Shown here piece after piece: positions 20,888-33,383 of a DNA stretch of 64,000 nucleotides. Position 1 is the stretch's first letter, and the number at the start of each line of letters is the position of its first letter. The notes beneath the pieces were generated by a model. That model saw only the letters and a list, made by a program, of their open reading frames with translations. It did not search any database and was not told the DNA's origin. This DNA comes from Ganaspis brasiliensis (lineage: Eukaryota; Arthropoda; Insecta; Hymenoptera; Figitidae): positions 558,001 through 622,000 of the forward strand of contig JAZKLR010000207.1 of the NCBI GenBank assembly GCA_037103525.1. Direction: 5' to 3'. The position numbers and the translations under genes were made by a program.

Positions 20888-23545
20888 AACCCTTTAAAAG
20901 CGGAACGGACACTATTCTACACTGATTTTTAACGGCAATTTTTAAACTTGTTGGACATTTAAGACATTGTTGCAAACACATTTTGTTACGTATTTCTTAT
21001 CGCTCTTTCAGAAAGTGTTATCAACATTTAAAGAAATTTTTTTTTTAAAAGTTATGTCCACTTATTTAAAAAAAAAAATGTAAATTTTTTACTATTTTGC
21101 TAAAACAAAAAATTTTTTCTTCATATTTCTGATAACCAGAAACAGATAACTATTTAAAATATAGGATCAGTAGTATCTAATCTTCACAATACGGAAGAGT
21201 GATTTTGAAATTTAAAAAATGATAAATCCAAATTGGCGGTGGAAGCAATTTTTTTCCAATTTTTTAAAATACCCATTGTACGCTTCTTAAATTATTTTTT
21301 CATTTTTACGACACTAAGGGTCTGAATATTTTTCTGATCGCTGATTAGAATTAGAATTACATTCCTATTTCTATACGAAGCTAAAATTTCAAAAATTCAA
21401 AATGGCGAATCCAATATGGCGGACGATATTTTTGAAATCATTGGATTTTTATGAATATTGTTATTCGGGACTTTTTGCGGTCCCTGATTTTGATTCTTTG
21501 ATAAAAATTTATAAATTCAAAAAATAAAAATGACTACTTTAAAATTTAAGATTTCCATTAGAGGTCATACATTTAGAAATAAAATTATTTTGTGTTTGTA
21601 AATAAGATATTGTTCTGATAAATGCATGTTTCCGTTTGGAACATTACCTAGTTCATTTTGCAGTAAAGAAATGGTTTTAAAATTTTTTTCCTGCAGAAGA
21701 TAATAGTGTAGAATTAATAATTAAAATTCCTTGACAAGGAACAAATTGGAATAAATAAATTTAAAAATTTGTGAGTTAACATATTGAAATCGCCATTTTG
21801 TTTTTTTAAATTTTGATAATAGTTTTGAAATCAGCGACTCCAGAAACCCTCGAATAACAAAATTCATAAAAATACAATGATTTTTAAAATATCGTCCGCC
21901 ATATTGGATCTGCCATTCAAAATCTAGAAATCTGACTTCGTATTTCTAATCTGCGTTCCGAAAAGTATTTAGACCCTCAGTGTCGTAAAAATAAGAAATG
22001 AATTTAAAAATCGTAAAGTGGGTATTCAAAAAGTGGAAAAAAATTTCTTCCGTCGCTATTTTAGTTCTATCATTTTTCAATTTTTAAAAGTACTGTACGA
22101 TATTGTAAAGCTTGGATATTACAGACGCTATATTTTAAGTAGAAATATTTTTCTGGTTATCAAAAATTTGTAGGAAAAAACTTCTTTTCCACGAAATAGT
22201 CGAAAAATTTGCATTAAAAAAAATGGAAATAAGTTTAAAAAATTTTGTTTTTTTAATTTTGGTAACAGATTCTGAAAGGGCCATAAGAAAAACGTAAGCA
22301 AATGTGGCGGCAACTAATACTTGTGGGGGGGGGGGTCTTTTGAGTTCCTTAATTCAAGCCTTTCCTAAAAAAGAAAAGAAAATGGAAATGTCGACCAAAT
22401 ATAGAGTTACCTAACATTGTTCATAGGCTTCTAAAATAATATAAACTTATGTTTATTGAGAATAATTTTTTAAAAAAATTTTTTTTGTAGAATGTAAATA
22501 ACACTTATAGAAAATAATAATTTCTAGTTTTTTTACAAGAAACTAATTTCTTAAAATAATTCTTTACATATTTTTTTACTTCTTAAGAAAATAAATTTTC
22601 TTTTTTGAGAAAAGTGATAAATCCTTAATCCGACATTTTAATTTTTTATACTTTCATCAAAAATTCAATTTTCATAATCCTAAAAATAGCAGTGAATGCA
22701 TTGTCAGCTGCAGTTATTAATCTCAATAAGTCAATTTATAAATTTGTGAGTAAACATATGAAAATCGTCATTTTTATTTTATAATTTATAAATTTTGATC
22801 AAATAATAGAATTCAACGGCCACAAAAACTCACAAATAACAGGATTCATAAAAATGCAATGCTTTTTAAAAAAAATTGTGCGCCATATTGAATTTGCCAT
22901 TCTGAATTTTTGAAATGTAGCTTCTTATATGTAGAAATACTAATGTAATTCTCATTCTAATCAGCGTTCCTAAAAATATGTAGACCCTCAGTGTCGTAAA
23001 AATAAATAAATAATTTAAAAAGAATACAGTGGCTATTTTCAATTTTTGGAAAAAAAAATCTTTCCATCGCCATTTTGGAATTGTAATTTTTAAAATTTTC
23101 AAAGCAATGTTCGCTATTGTGAAGCTTGGATATTACGGATGCTATATTTTAAGTAGAAACATTTTTCTGCTTATCGAAAATATAAAAAAAAAATGTTTCT
23201 TTCTTCAAAATAGTTGAAAATTTACATTGTTTTTTAAAGAAGTGGACATAATTTTTCAAAAAATGTTTCTCTTGAAAGTTTGATAATACATTCTGAAAGA
23301 GCGATAAGAAATTCGTAACACAATGTGTTTGCATCAATGTTTTAAGTCTCCAACAACTTTAAAAATTAACGTTGAAAATGAGTGTAAAATAGTGTCCTTT
23401 CCGGTTTTAAAGGGTTATAAAAAAGAATTAAAATTCAATGTGAAAGTTTTTATGACGTGAAAAAATAATTCGGAAAGATAGTTACCTATTTTCTTTTTTT
23501 GTGTTTACACGAGATTTCATAGGATTTTCTCATGAATGTAAAATG
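20753..23545. repeat. Long inverted repeat with an extra internal copy
   Basis: 20753-21540 is mirrored by about 22758-23545 (arms ~790 bp, roughly 80% by eye). Landmarks are CTTATCGCTCTTTCAGAA near 20998 and its complement near 23290, and AACAAAGTGTGTTTGC-type boxes. A second minus-sense copy of the inner part lies at about 21765-22315, so the order is arm (+), arm (-), arm (-). The arms contain the dispersed GGCGAATCCAATATGGCGG motif (21404, 21896, 22880). A G-tract is at 22324-22335. No transposase-like frame. Confidence 0.8.
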
Positions 23546-24164
23546 TTGTCGGACGGTGTTCTAAAGAAAATAAGCACTGTCACTTTATGACAAAAATTTT
23601 GGTTTTTCTAAATTTGATATTCGTTGCTTCTTTTTGGGTCATAAGGTTCATAAGGTTAATGTTTATACCAGGAAGAATGGTTTTTATCTTTTCCAAAAAT
23701 TTGTATTGCAAAGGGTTAACATGATTAGTAGATTCAACTTTCTCCATCTCCATTAGTAGTTTTCTACTAATGAATTTGCGAAAAGTGATCCACTATTGAA
23801 TAATAGGATTTTTACTATTTGTTTAATAGGAAAATATTAATTCAAATAGTAAAATTTTAATATTTAGAGTAGTAATTTTCTACTATTTTAATTAGTAGTT
23901 TTCTTCTAAACATTAGTAGATTCCTAGTAAATAATTAGTAAATGTCTTACTATTTAATAGTGGCTCACGTTTCACAAATTCCTTAGTAGGGAAGTACTAA
24001 TTCATACTTGAATAGAGTATATAAATAAAAAACATCTGATTTAACTTAAAAAATTATTTATTTTCTCATTTAAAACATAATTCAAGATGTGTTCAACTTT
24101 TTTTTTTAAACACTATCCTACTTTGTTCTCTTTTGTTAGAGTCTATGTTCTACTTTTCAAAAAT
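23546..24164. repeat. TAGTAG/CTACTA-rich decayed repeat
   Basis: About 23755-24000 is dense in TTAGTAG, TACTAATT and TTTCTACTA. The same vocabulary (AATTAGTGAAAAA, CACTATTAAATAGTGA, TAGTAGAAAATTACTAA) recurs at 33110-33265, 60570-60800 and 61576-61870, so this is a dispersed family. No gene. Confidence 0.55.
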
Positions 24165-24430
24165 TAGGGATAGTAACCCTATTCAGGGCAGAAATTTAGC
24201 ACACTTATTAAGGGTTATAGGGGGCATGTTCTCAGAAAGTTTAAAAGATGGAACTCTATAGTTATAATCTTTATTAAACAATTAAAACAATTTTAAATGG
24301 TTTAATATATTTTTCAAGACGACAAATTGTCGCACTTAAACTTGTAACTGATAATTTCTAGATATTTTTAAGGGCTACAAGGTTAAGAGGACTCATTATT
24401 CATTCAAATAATTAGGTACCTCAATAAGTT
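24165..24430 (+). repeat. Duplicated block A (pairs with 26530-26770)
   Basis: Shares, in order, GCACACTTATT, a GGGCATGTTCTCAGAAAGTT-like box, GAACTCT.TAGTTATAATC and TTTTTAAGGGCT with 26530-26770. Both copies lie upstream of a block of the ~250-bp satellite, so they may be parts of one larger duplicated segment. Confidence 0.65.
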
Positions 24431-24539
24431 CGATTCTCGAATACACATGCGCAGCAGTTAAAAAAGTATGAGTGCCTTTAACCCCTTAACTGTAAATAAC
24501 GTTTATACTCGTAAGATATTTCCCAAAATTCTCTGCTAC

Positions 24540-25580
24540 CACCTTATTTAATTTTTTTGTTATCAAGAACCTTTTTGTCGAAGAAAATAATTGCATCGAG
24601 ATATATTTTAGCTGAAGCATCAATTTAGAATTATTTTTCAAGTTTCTCTGCTATCTATTTTTTAAAAATTTTTTTTTTATTACGCGATTTTTTTTTAAAT
24701 TCCTTAAAAAATGTTTTATATCGAATCTAGCCTGGAACTAAAACAAGTTACAAGGTTATCACAGAAAACAAGAATTAGGTCTATGGAGCACCACTTATTC
24801 TCTATCCTAATATCAAGAAACTCTTTGTCGAAGAAAATAATTGGGTTAAGGAATACGTTATCCGAGGCAACCAACTTAAGGTATTTCACGATGTTCTCTG
24901 TTACCGTTTTTTTTCTAAATTCTTTTCTCACATTTTTTGTTTTTTAAATGTGTTAACAATGCCGAACCACAAATTTAAGACGTTTGAACCATTAGTTACA
25001 ACGGTCGTTTCTAAAAATTAGAATTAAGACTTTGGAGCATCGACATCGTCTATCTGCTGGTATCAAGAACCTATTTGTAGAAGAAAATAATTGTATCAAG
25101 ATATATTTTAGCTGAAGCATTAGTTAAAAATTATTTTCCAACTTTCAATGCTATCTAAATTTCTTATAAATTTTTTTCATCGCGAGATTTGTTTTTAAAT
25201 TCCGTAAAAATGTTTTCCATTAAATCTAGCACGCACTTAAAACAATTTACGATGTTATCTCAGAAAACAAGAATTATGGCTATGGAGCATCGACTACTTC
25301 CCTCTCCTAGTATCAAGAAATTTTTTGTCGAAGAAAATAATTGGGTCCAGGAATACGTTAGCCGAGGCAATCAAATTACGGTATTTCCCGATAGCACTTG
25401 CGCTCCACTAATATCAACGGTTGTTCCTGAATATTGTAATGAAGACTTTGGAGCATCGACATCTTCTGTCTGCTGGTATCAAGAAACTTTTTGTCAACAA
25501 GAATCATTGTATCAAGATATACTTTAGCTAAAGCATCAATGACCTTAAGAATGTATTTCCTCGAATCTAAAGCGCATTCT
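24540..25580 (+). repeat. ~250-bp satellite, first block
   Basis: The landmark TTTGTCGAAGAAAATAATTG is found near 24578, 24828, 25078 and 25328, exactly 250 bp apart; a further worn landmark is at 25494. Units alternate between two types: one continues GGGTCCAGGAATACGTTAGC, the other TATCAAGATATA.TTTAGC, so the true repeat may be a ~500-bp dimer. Short open frames crossing it reflect the repeat only. Confidence 0.85.
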
Positions 25581-26529
25581 TTTTAAATTATGACAGTCAT
25601 TCCGGAAATTATGAATGAAGCAACTTTTTGAGGGATATTAGTAAAACATTTCGGTTTATCTGAAAAAATCTGTTTTCTCATGAAAATAGAATAAAAAATA
25701 TTAAATATGTAGTAATGGGTCAGAATTGTCAAAAAAAGTGTTAATTTTGAAAAATAGGGATTAAACATTTTTTGCAATTTAAATTCTAACTTCTGAAAAT
25801 TACATGAATAATGATTTAAAATTCACTGTGTATTAATTAAAATCCATAAACATATGGTAATGTTTTACGGGGTTGAAAATGATAGTGTCACGTAAAACAT
25901 CATTACCTCAACATTTTTAGGGTGTGAAGAGTGAGAAATAATCTCCCAATAATAAGTTTTAATATAATCAAAATTAACCAATTTTCTTTATATTTAGTTA
26001 TTTTTTTATGTAAGTTTACTACATATAATGTAGAATATATAGCATTTTACTTTCAAATTTGGACAAAGGCTGTCAAATATTATTGTTAAATAACTATTAA
26101 TATTTTATTATATATTTTAATTTTACAAAAACTTTTTAGAATGATCTCGTAAGAAGCAGATTCTACTGTGAAAAGTGAGTCCACTTAACATTGTTGCTCT
26201 TAAAAATACATACAAAATGATCAGTCACAATTTAGAATGCGATAGTTAGTTTACTTGCAAAATAATTAATGACACCGAAATTCTTACTTTTTTAATTGTT
26301 TAATAAATATTATGATAATATTGACATAACAATAAAAAAAACATACATTTTTTTCTGGTGCCATTTTTTCACATTATTTGTAAATCCTTTATGATTTAAA
26401 GTGTACATGATAGCGTTACTTTTCTGGCGTAAAATGAGCAAAATATCATTGGAGTTTATTGCGCCTTAGAATCGAAAATTCCTACCTCGACCATCAGTTT
26501 TTTTTAATAACAAAAATATTTTTACAATA
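25581..26529. other. Unassigned DNA between satellite blocks
   Basis: Contains one small hairpin at about 25856-25909 (GGTAATGTTTTAC mirrored by GTAAAACATCATTACC). Otherwise AT-rich with no gene or clear repeat. Confidence 0.4.
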
Positions 26530-26770
26530 ATTATTTCTCGGACAGGGCTCAAGTTTTGCACACTTATTGTGGGCTATATGTGACATGTTTTCAGAAAGTT
26601 TAAAAGATGTAACTCTCTTGTAATAATCTTTATTAAACTGTTCATAAAGAGCGGTGTTAAGTTGTTTAAATATCTGTGCAAATAAAGAAATTATTGCACT
26701 CTAACTTTTGACAGATCATTTTGTAGGTAATTTTAAGGGCTTTAAAGTTAAGAGGGCCCATTTTGTAATT
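26530..26770 (+). repeat. Duplicated block A, second copy
   Basis: Direct-orientation counterpart of 24165-24430, about 2.35 kb downstream. Identity is moderate, so the duplication is not recent. Confidence 0.65.
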
Positions 26771-27375
26771 AGGTAGACAAGGAGCTGTCAAAAACCGATT
26801 TCGTTACTTTTAACGATTGTTTAAAAAATAGTCGCCATGGAAGCAGTTGGTATAATTTATATGTGTCTTAATTTAGGCCCCCACCCCCTTCGATATGAAT
26901 TCGTTGAGTCCTTACTGACCCTACTTTTGGGCGGATTTTTGGCAGATTTACTGGAGCATATGTGAAGGCGTCTGAGTCGGGGTTTCACGTTGAGTAGATA
27001 GTTCCTACAAAAAAACCTATAATATTTGCCGATTTATAAAGGTATAACTCTATTATTAATAGCACCATAATATTTCCGTGGGTTCCAGTAGTATACTGTC
27101 CAAGCAACAGGACAAGATACTACAATGACAACACTTTCCTTAGGGGCGGAAAAACAAATAAATAACAATTTTAAGTCAGGGAGAAATTCTTTTAAATTTG
27201 ACAACAATAAAAAGATTTGTACCTCTATTCAATTTTAAAAGAGAGAAGCTTTAAATGATCTCAAGAAGGTGAGGTGAAAAAAATAATTTACATTTTTTTC
27301 GTGTAGTCACAATTAGCAACGTTTTTATGGAAGGATTTAATTCTGGTTTATTTATCTATTCAATTTTGTAACTTC
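26771..27375. other. Unassigned DNA
   Basis: Nothing recognised. A GC-richer patch at 26875-26990 (GGGCGGATTTTTGGCAG) has no convincing frame. Confidence 0.3.
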
Positions 27376-27379
27376 AAGA

Positions 27380-30150
27380 ACTCGTCATATTAAGAAAGAG
27401 CCCTTCTAATAAAACGCACTCATACTGATCATCTTTTCTGGGTAAAAGGCCGATTCTACTCTTCAAAAAGTGTAATTCACGAATACACATGCTTAGCATC
27501 AATTGAGCATTCTCATCCAACTTTCCCTGCAACCCACTTTTATTAAAAAAAATTTTCTTCACGCGTTTTGTTTTTTTAAATGCCTTACGAATATATTGCT
27601 CCAAATCTAGGACGCATCTGCACCGAGTTACAAGGATCCATCACAAAAGAAGAATTAAGGCTCTGTAGCACCGACTTCTCTCTCCTAGTATCAAGAATCT
27701 TTTTGTCGAAGAAAATAATTGGGTCCAGGATTACGAAAGCAGAAGCTTCAGTTTATCACATTTATTCAACTTTCTCTACTTTGTAATTTTTTAAAAATTT
27801 TTTTGTCATCATGTGATTGGTTTTATATATTCCTTAAAATTTTGTATATCGAATGTAGTAAGCAAATAATACAAGTTTACGCAAAAAACAAGAATTAAGG
27901 CTATGGTGGACCTAATTTTACTCTTTCCTAGTATCAAGAAAGTTTTTGTCGAAGAAAATAATTGGGTAATGGAATACGTTAGCCGAGGCAATCAACTTAC
28001 GGTATTCCCCGATATTCTCTGTTAACCTTTTTTTAAAATTTTTTTTCTTGCACATTTTTTCTTTTATATGTGTTAACAATGCCGAACTACAAAATTAGTT
28101 CTTGCGTACCACTAACTGTAACGGTCGTTCCTGCAAATTAGAATGAAGAATTTGGAGAATTGACACCTTCTGCCTGCTGGTATCAAGAAAGTTTTTGTCA
28201 ACGAAAATTATTGTATCAAGATATACGTTAGCTAAATCATCATAAAGTATTTTGATCCAACTTTCTTTACTATCTACTTTTTTTAAATTTCTTTTTTCAA
28301 GCGATTTGTTTTTTTAATTGCCTAAAGAATGTATTCTCTCGAATCAATAACGCATCTACAACGCATCTACAAGTTATCCCACAAAACGAGAATTAAGGCA
28401 TTGAACACCGACTTCGGCTCCTCTCTAGTATGAAGAAACTTCCGTCGAAGAAGTAAAAAATAATTTCTCTGCTTTCTAATTTTTCTTGTAAGTTTTTTGT
28501 CATTGCACAATTTGTTTTATTAATTCCTTAAAATGTTTTACATCGAAACTAGTACGCAACTAAAACAAGTTACAAGGTTATTCGAAAAAACAAGAATTCG
28601 AGCTATGGAGCACCTACTTTTTCTCTCTCCTAGTATCAATAAACTTTATGTCGAAGAAAATGTTTGGCTTAAGGAATACGTGAGCCGAGGCAATCAAGTT
28701 ACGAGATTTCCCGATATTCTCTGTTAACCTTTTTTTAAAATTTTTTTTCTCGCACATTTTTTCTTTTATATGTGTTAACAATGCCGAACCACAAAATTAG
28801 CACTTACGTACCACTAACTGTAACGGTCGTTCCTTCAAATTAGAATAAAGACTCTGGAGAATTGACATCTTCTGCCTGCAGGTATCAAGAAATCATCATG
28901 AAGTATTTTGATCAAACTTTTTTTAGTATCTACTTTTTTTTAAATTTCTTTTTTCAAGCGATTTGTTTTTTTAATTGCCTTAAGAATGTATACCCCGAAT
29001 CTAGCACGTATCTGCAACGAATCACAAAGTTATTCCAGAAAACAAGAATTATTGAAATAGAAGACCGACTTCTTCTCACTTCTAGTACCAAGAAAATTTT
29101 GCTCGAAGAAAATAATTGGGTCCAGGATTACGTTAGCCGAGGTAATTAAGTGACAGTACTTACCAATATTCTCTGTTACCCTTTTTTTTTAAATTTTTTC
29201 TCTTAATCCTTTTTTTTTTTTAATTGTGTTAACAATGCCGAACAGCAAATTTATCACGTGGATACCATTAATTACAACGGTCGTACCTGAAGATTAGAAT
29301 GAAGACTTTGGATCACCGACTTTTTTTTGTTTTCTAATATCAGAAAACTTTTTTTTAAAGAAAATAATTGTAGGAAGGAATACTTTAGTCGAGGCAAGCA
29401 ATTTACAGTTTTTTCTCTAGATTCTCTGTTATCAACCTTTTCTAATTTTTTCATTACGTGTTATCTTTTCTTGCATGACTTAATATTATGTACCACGAAT
29501 TTACGACGCATCTACAAAGACATACAAAGGTCATCCCACAAAACACGAATGAAAGCTTTCTAGCACCTACTTCTTCTCACTTCTTGTAGGAAGAAGCTTT
29601 GTATTAAAGAAAATAATTGTATGAAGGGTACGCTAGCCGAGGCAAACAATTTACAATTTTTATCCAACTTTCTCTGCTATCTACTTTTTCTTCATATTTT
29701 TTTTCATGCGATTTTTTTTAAATGCCTTAAGAATGATGTACCTCGAATCTAGCGCGCATTTAACACGTGTTATAATTGTCATTTCCGAAAACAACTATGA
29801 ATTCTTTGGAGAACCGTCTTTTTTATATTCTAGTTTCAAGGAACTTTTTGTCAAAAAAAAAAAATAATTCCATCAAGAAATACGTTATTTTAGGTAAACT
29901 GTTCACGTTTTGACCACGAGATTCTCTGTTACCTGCTTTTTCTAATCATTTTTTATCACAGATTTTGTTCATTTGGATTCGTTAAAAATGGCGTACCACG
30001 ATTCTAATATGTATGTACCATTAATTAATGCGGGTTTTCCCGGAAAATTAGATTGGAGTCTTTGGAGCACCAACATTTTTGACTTTTCTAGAATCAAGAA
30101 TCTTTCAGTCAAAGAAAGATAATTGTATCAAGAAATATGTAAGTTAGAAC
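27380..30150 (+). repeat. ~250-bp satellite, second block
   Basis: The same landmark as in the first block recurs near 27706, 27949, 28198, 28444, 28651, 28895, 29103, 29355, 29605, 29850 and 30108, spacing 207-258 bp. The first part keeps the GCCGAGGCAATCAA box and the TGTGTTAACAATGCCGAAC box; divergence rises towards 30150, where units are barely recognisable. With the first block this makes about sixteen units interrupted by ~1.8 kb. Confidence 0.85.
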
Positions 30151-30158
30151 GGTATCGG

Positions 30159-30620
30159 TACAGAATGTCCAAAATAAAATGTCCAAAAATAAAATGTCCA
30201 AAAATAAAATGTCCAAAACTTAGAATGTCCAAAGAAAAAATGTCCAATACTTAGAAAGTTCAAAGACAAAAGGTCAGATAATTGGAAACACCAAAATGTC
30301 CAAAGTTTAAAATATCAAATAATTTACAATATTTGAAAACAAAAGTTCTTTACGAAAATGACCAAGTTTACATACTCAATAATGTTTGATACTTTACAGA
30401 TTTGAGTAGCGGTATACATTTTTACACGCTTTTTAGAGACTCACCTTTTCTAATAATTTTTAATAATTTTAGAATACATTAGATAGAGGGGGGTCATTTT
30501 TTGGACTTTTCATACTTTGGATTTATTGTCTTTTGGATTTTTTGTCCTTTGGACATTTTATCCATTGGACCTTTCAGTTTGGACTTTTTGTATTGGATAT
30601 TTTAGTTTGGACATTCTGTA
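30159..30620. repeat. Mirrored AATGTCCAAAA minisatellite
   Basis: 30159-30310 has about eight units of the type AAAATAAAATGTCCA (about 15 bp). 30490-30620 has the reverse complement (TTTTGGAC, TTTGGACATT). The outermost ends, TACAGAATGTCCA and TGGACATTCTGTA, are exact mirrors. The spacer of ~180 bp is AT-rich. A structural analogue with a related TCCAAAT unit is at 50.2-52.0 kb. Confidence 0.85.
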
Positions 30621-31820
30621 GTGTAATCGAGTTGGAACATACGAATGGGCGTTCGTTATCCGATATTCTCTACCACGAACCTTTTCTATATTTTTTTCTT
30701 TGTCATTGGTTTAATTCTATTAAATGCTTTAATACTGACATACCAGTCGTTTCTGGAATTGAATGAGACATGTAGAATGGATAATTTTTTCTATTTGTTT
30801 TCTATTTTTCTAACTTTGCAAGCTTGGTAAACTTTCTCGTGCCACTCTATTATTTCTAGTGTGTGAACTAATTTATTCTGTTTTTGACAGAGAAGTACGG
30901 TAAAATTGAAATCGGTAAGGACATTTTTGTACACAGGTTTGAATAGCCCTAACGGTACTGGACAATTTGTGTTCTCATTTTTTTTTTTTTAAAGAGTTTT
31001 GGTGTTTCCGATCTAAATTGATATAGCAAATTTAGAGTTCTTTCTCATATTAATATGAAGAGATTAATCAAAAACAAACCAAGAAGTATAGGATTTTTTT
31101 TGCATAAAAGTGCAAAATGACTAAACCATTTTCACTATCAACCATATTGTATGATTACTTAAAAAATTTGTACGATATGGCTCAAAATTTTTGAAGTGGA
31201 CAACTTTTATATATATATATATAAATTGGCATTATTTTGAATCAAAATACTACCCTAAAGTTGTTTTGCAATTTTCTTTTGAATTATTGTTTAAACAATT
31301 CTCAAGCATTAAGTTACTAATTAATTATTTTTCACCGTTATACTTGATGGATTTTAATAAAATTATGTATGAATAGTACACAATAATTATGCTTAAGAAA
31401 AAAGAAGGATTAGTTTAGGTGATGCCACATTGGTTTAAAATAGCAACAGTTACTATAAACAAATAAAAATAAATTAAACTTCTCAAAATTTAATACTTTT
31501 CCACATCAATTCCAATTCCCAGGTATCTTACGAGTAATTTTAAAAAATTCAATTTTCTTTATTAGGTTAGAGATTATGACAATTTTTCTCTTGACTTAGA
31601 ACGCAAAGACGGTACAACTATACTCCACGCGATACAGTCTCAACAGGGCCGCCTGTTTTTGTCATTTTCAAAATTTTTATAAATTTAAAATATATTTCCT
31701 AGTCTCTAAATCTTTCTTATAATAAGGAAAAAGTTGCACTTACAAATCACGATTCCAAATATTTTTTGTAGTTTTTGATTTTTTTTTGTACAAAATTTTT
31801 TTTGCATTTTTCCCTTTTTT
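30621..31820. other. Unassigned AT-rich DNA
   Basis: Contains a short (TA)n run at about 31207-31222 and nothing else recognised. Confidence 0.35.
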
Positions 31821-31994
31821 TTCTTTTCAATGAATTATGGCAAAAATAGTTATCAATCAAAGTTTTTGAGGTATTTTTTTCACTTATAATTTTTAAGTGG
31901 CTCGTCTAAATTTGAACCGCTTAAAAATTATAAGTGTTAAAAAAATAACCCAAAAACTTTGATAATTATTTTTGCAATAATTCATTGAAAAGAA
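31821..31994. repeat. Hairpin MITE-like element
   Basis: TTCTTTTCAATGAATTATGG at the left edge is mirrored at the right edge (AATAATTCATTGAAAAGAA). Inner arms include CACTTATAATTTTTAAG and its complement, with a ~10-nt loop. Arms are about 80 bp at roughly 90% by eye. Confidence 0.85.
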
Positions 31995-32039
31995 ATTTTA
32001 AAGTAAAACAAAGAACAGTTTCTGAAATTTATTCCAAGC

Positions 32040-32110
32040 GCTGGATGGCCCAGAGGCTTTAGGCGTTCACCTTCGGACACTTAGGTAGGTTCGAAACCCG
32101 TGCCTGCCTT
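32040..32110 (+). ncRNA. tRNA-like sequence, probable SINE head
   Basis: 32046-32056 (TGGCCCAGAGG) fits the pol III A box and 32088-32098 (GGTTCGAAACC) fits the B box, with the normal tRNA-like distance between them. The acceptor stem does not close convincingly, so a tRNA-derived SINE head or tRNA pseudogene is more likely than a working tRNA. The body downstream is the AATATTAC-rich stretch. Confidence 0.6.
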
Positions 32111-32119
32111 AAATCTTTC

Positions 32120-32290
32120 AGATTATATTGAATATAAAATAATTTTGTAACATTATCGAAATATTATTTCATAATATTGCTGTAATATTACCTTAATTTC
32201 ATTGTAATATTATCTCAATATCACTGTAGTATTACCTCATAATATTACCAATATGATATCACTTTGATATTCATATAATATTACTTGCTG
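32120..32290. repeat. AATATTAC/ATATTA-rich stretch after the tRNA-like head
   Basis: Irregular repeats of TAATATTAC and CAATATCAC (for example TAATATTACCTTAA, TAGTATTACCTCATAATATT) continue for about 170 bp. A similar AATATTGCAGCAATATTAC run occurs at 17070-17095. Could be the SINE body or a simple-sequence expansion. Confidence 0.5.
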
Positions 32291-32497
32291 CTAAGGCATT
32301 CGTGATTAATTTAACTTCTGTTGTGCTCGATGTGATGCGCCTTTTTGCGGTCCACACTTTCTGCAGACTCGTTGTATAAATCTACAAGATATTTGACAAT
32401 TGTTTTTCATAAAAATCGGACACTTGTTCAAACATTGGTCTTTTTATTACCAAAATGTGGGAAATATGGAATTTAGAAACTATTGATTTTCTGATTA

Positions 32498-32726
32498 CAC
32501 TGAGAAAAATGGATGTTTACCCTTAACATCTGGATGTTAACGCTTAAAATATTTATCACTTAACATAGGGACAGCTATCTAGATATTCAGGGTTAACATC
32601 TACATATTAAACTTTAATATCTAGATGTTAAAATTTAATATCTTAGATGTTAACCTTTAATATTTAGAGGTTAAGCGTTACTATCTTGTTTTAAACATCT
32701 AATTCTAAACATCCATTTTTCTCAGT
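32498..32726. mobile_element. TA-flanked MITE, CACTGAGAAAAATGGATGTT ends
   Basis: The first 20 bases CACTGAGAAAAATGGATGTT are exactly mirrored at the end, and a TA lies on each side (32496-32497 and 32727-32728), the target duplication expected of Tc1/mariner-type transposition. The interior is built from TTAACATCTAGATGTTAA-like palindromic words. Non-coding. Confidence 0.88.
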
Positions 32727-33017
32727 GTATAGAGATTTTCACGAACGTAGAAATCAACTCTAAGTTCGAAATTATAACAGACAGATTGTAGCGTATAATT
32801 AAGCATATACTTTGACGCCATCTGTGTCTGTTCGCGTGTGGTCCCTTGTATTCCGTGATAAAATATACTTGAGACCGCGACTCGACGTGGTCTCAAGTTT
32901 CCGCGTGCAAGATATTCGGGTGACGCGTAGCGAACATTTCTTAAAAAATCTGTCAATTTTAATCTGGGAGATAATTTTCACTTCCAAGTTCCTTATATCA
33001 AAAACGTTAGTAATAGG

Positions 33018-33076
33018 GTTGTATACGAGATGAGACTAACACAAGTCTCTAACTCTCGCGAGAGTCTCGTATACAT
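33018..33076. repeat. Short hairpin GTATACGAGA..TCTCGTATAC
   Basis: GTATACGAGATGAGACT is mirrored by AGAGTCTCGTATAC, with a CTCTCGCGAGAG palindrome in the centre. Confidence 0.75.
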
Positions 33077-33109
33077 ATCTTATCTTTTTCTTCTTTCTCT
33101 AAGTCTGAG

Positions 33110-33265
33110 TCAGTGGTTTTCCAGTAATAAATTAAAAAAAAAGGCACTATTAAATAGTGAATATTTCACTAATTCGGTAATGAATTAGAAAAAATAGGCC
33201 ACTATTAAATAGTGATTATTTCACTAATTCATTAGTGAAAAACCAGTAATTCAGATTAAGAGGGC
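33110..33265. repeat. Copy of the TAGTAG/CACTATTAAATAGTGA family
   Basis: The word CACTATTAAATAGTGA occurs twice about 57 bp apart (33146 and 33203), each followed by TTTCACTAATTC; the copy ends in AATTCAGATTAAGA. The same ending is at 60790 and, inverted, at 61576. Confidence 0.7.
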
Positions 33266-33383
33266 TAATTGCTGAAATATCATGTATACTTTACTTCTTT
33301 GTCACCAAAAAACTTTATTTATTTTGTAAGATGTAATAAATTTACTTCTAGTAGATATGAAATATGATATGAATTGTTTATTC

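Noticed and set aside
32040..32110. Functional tRNA gene
   Set aside because: A and B boxes are good, but the acceptor stem does not close well and no terminator-like T-run follows immediately; SINE head preferred.
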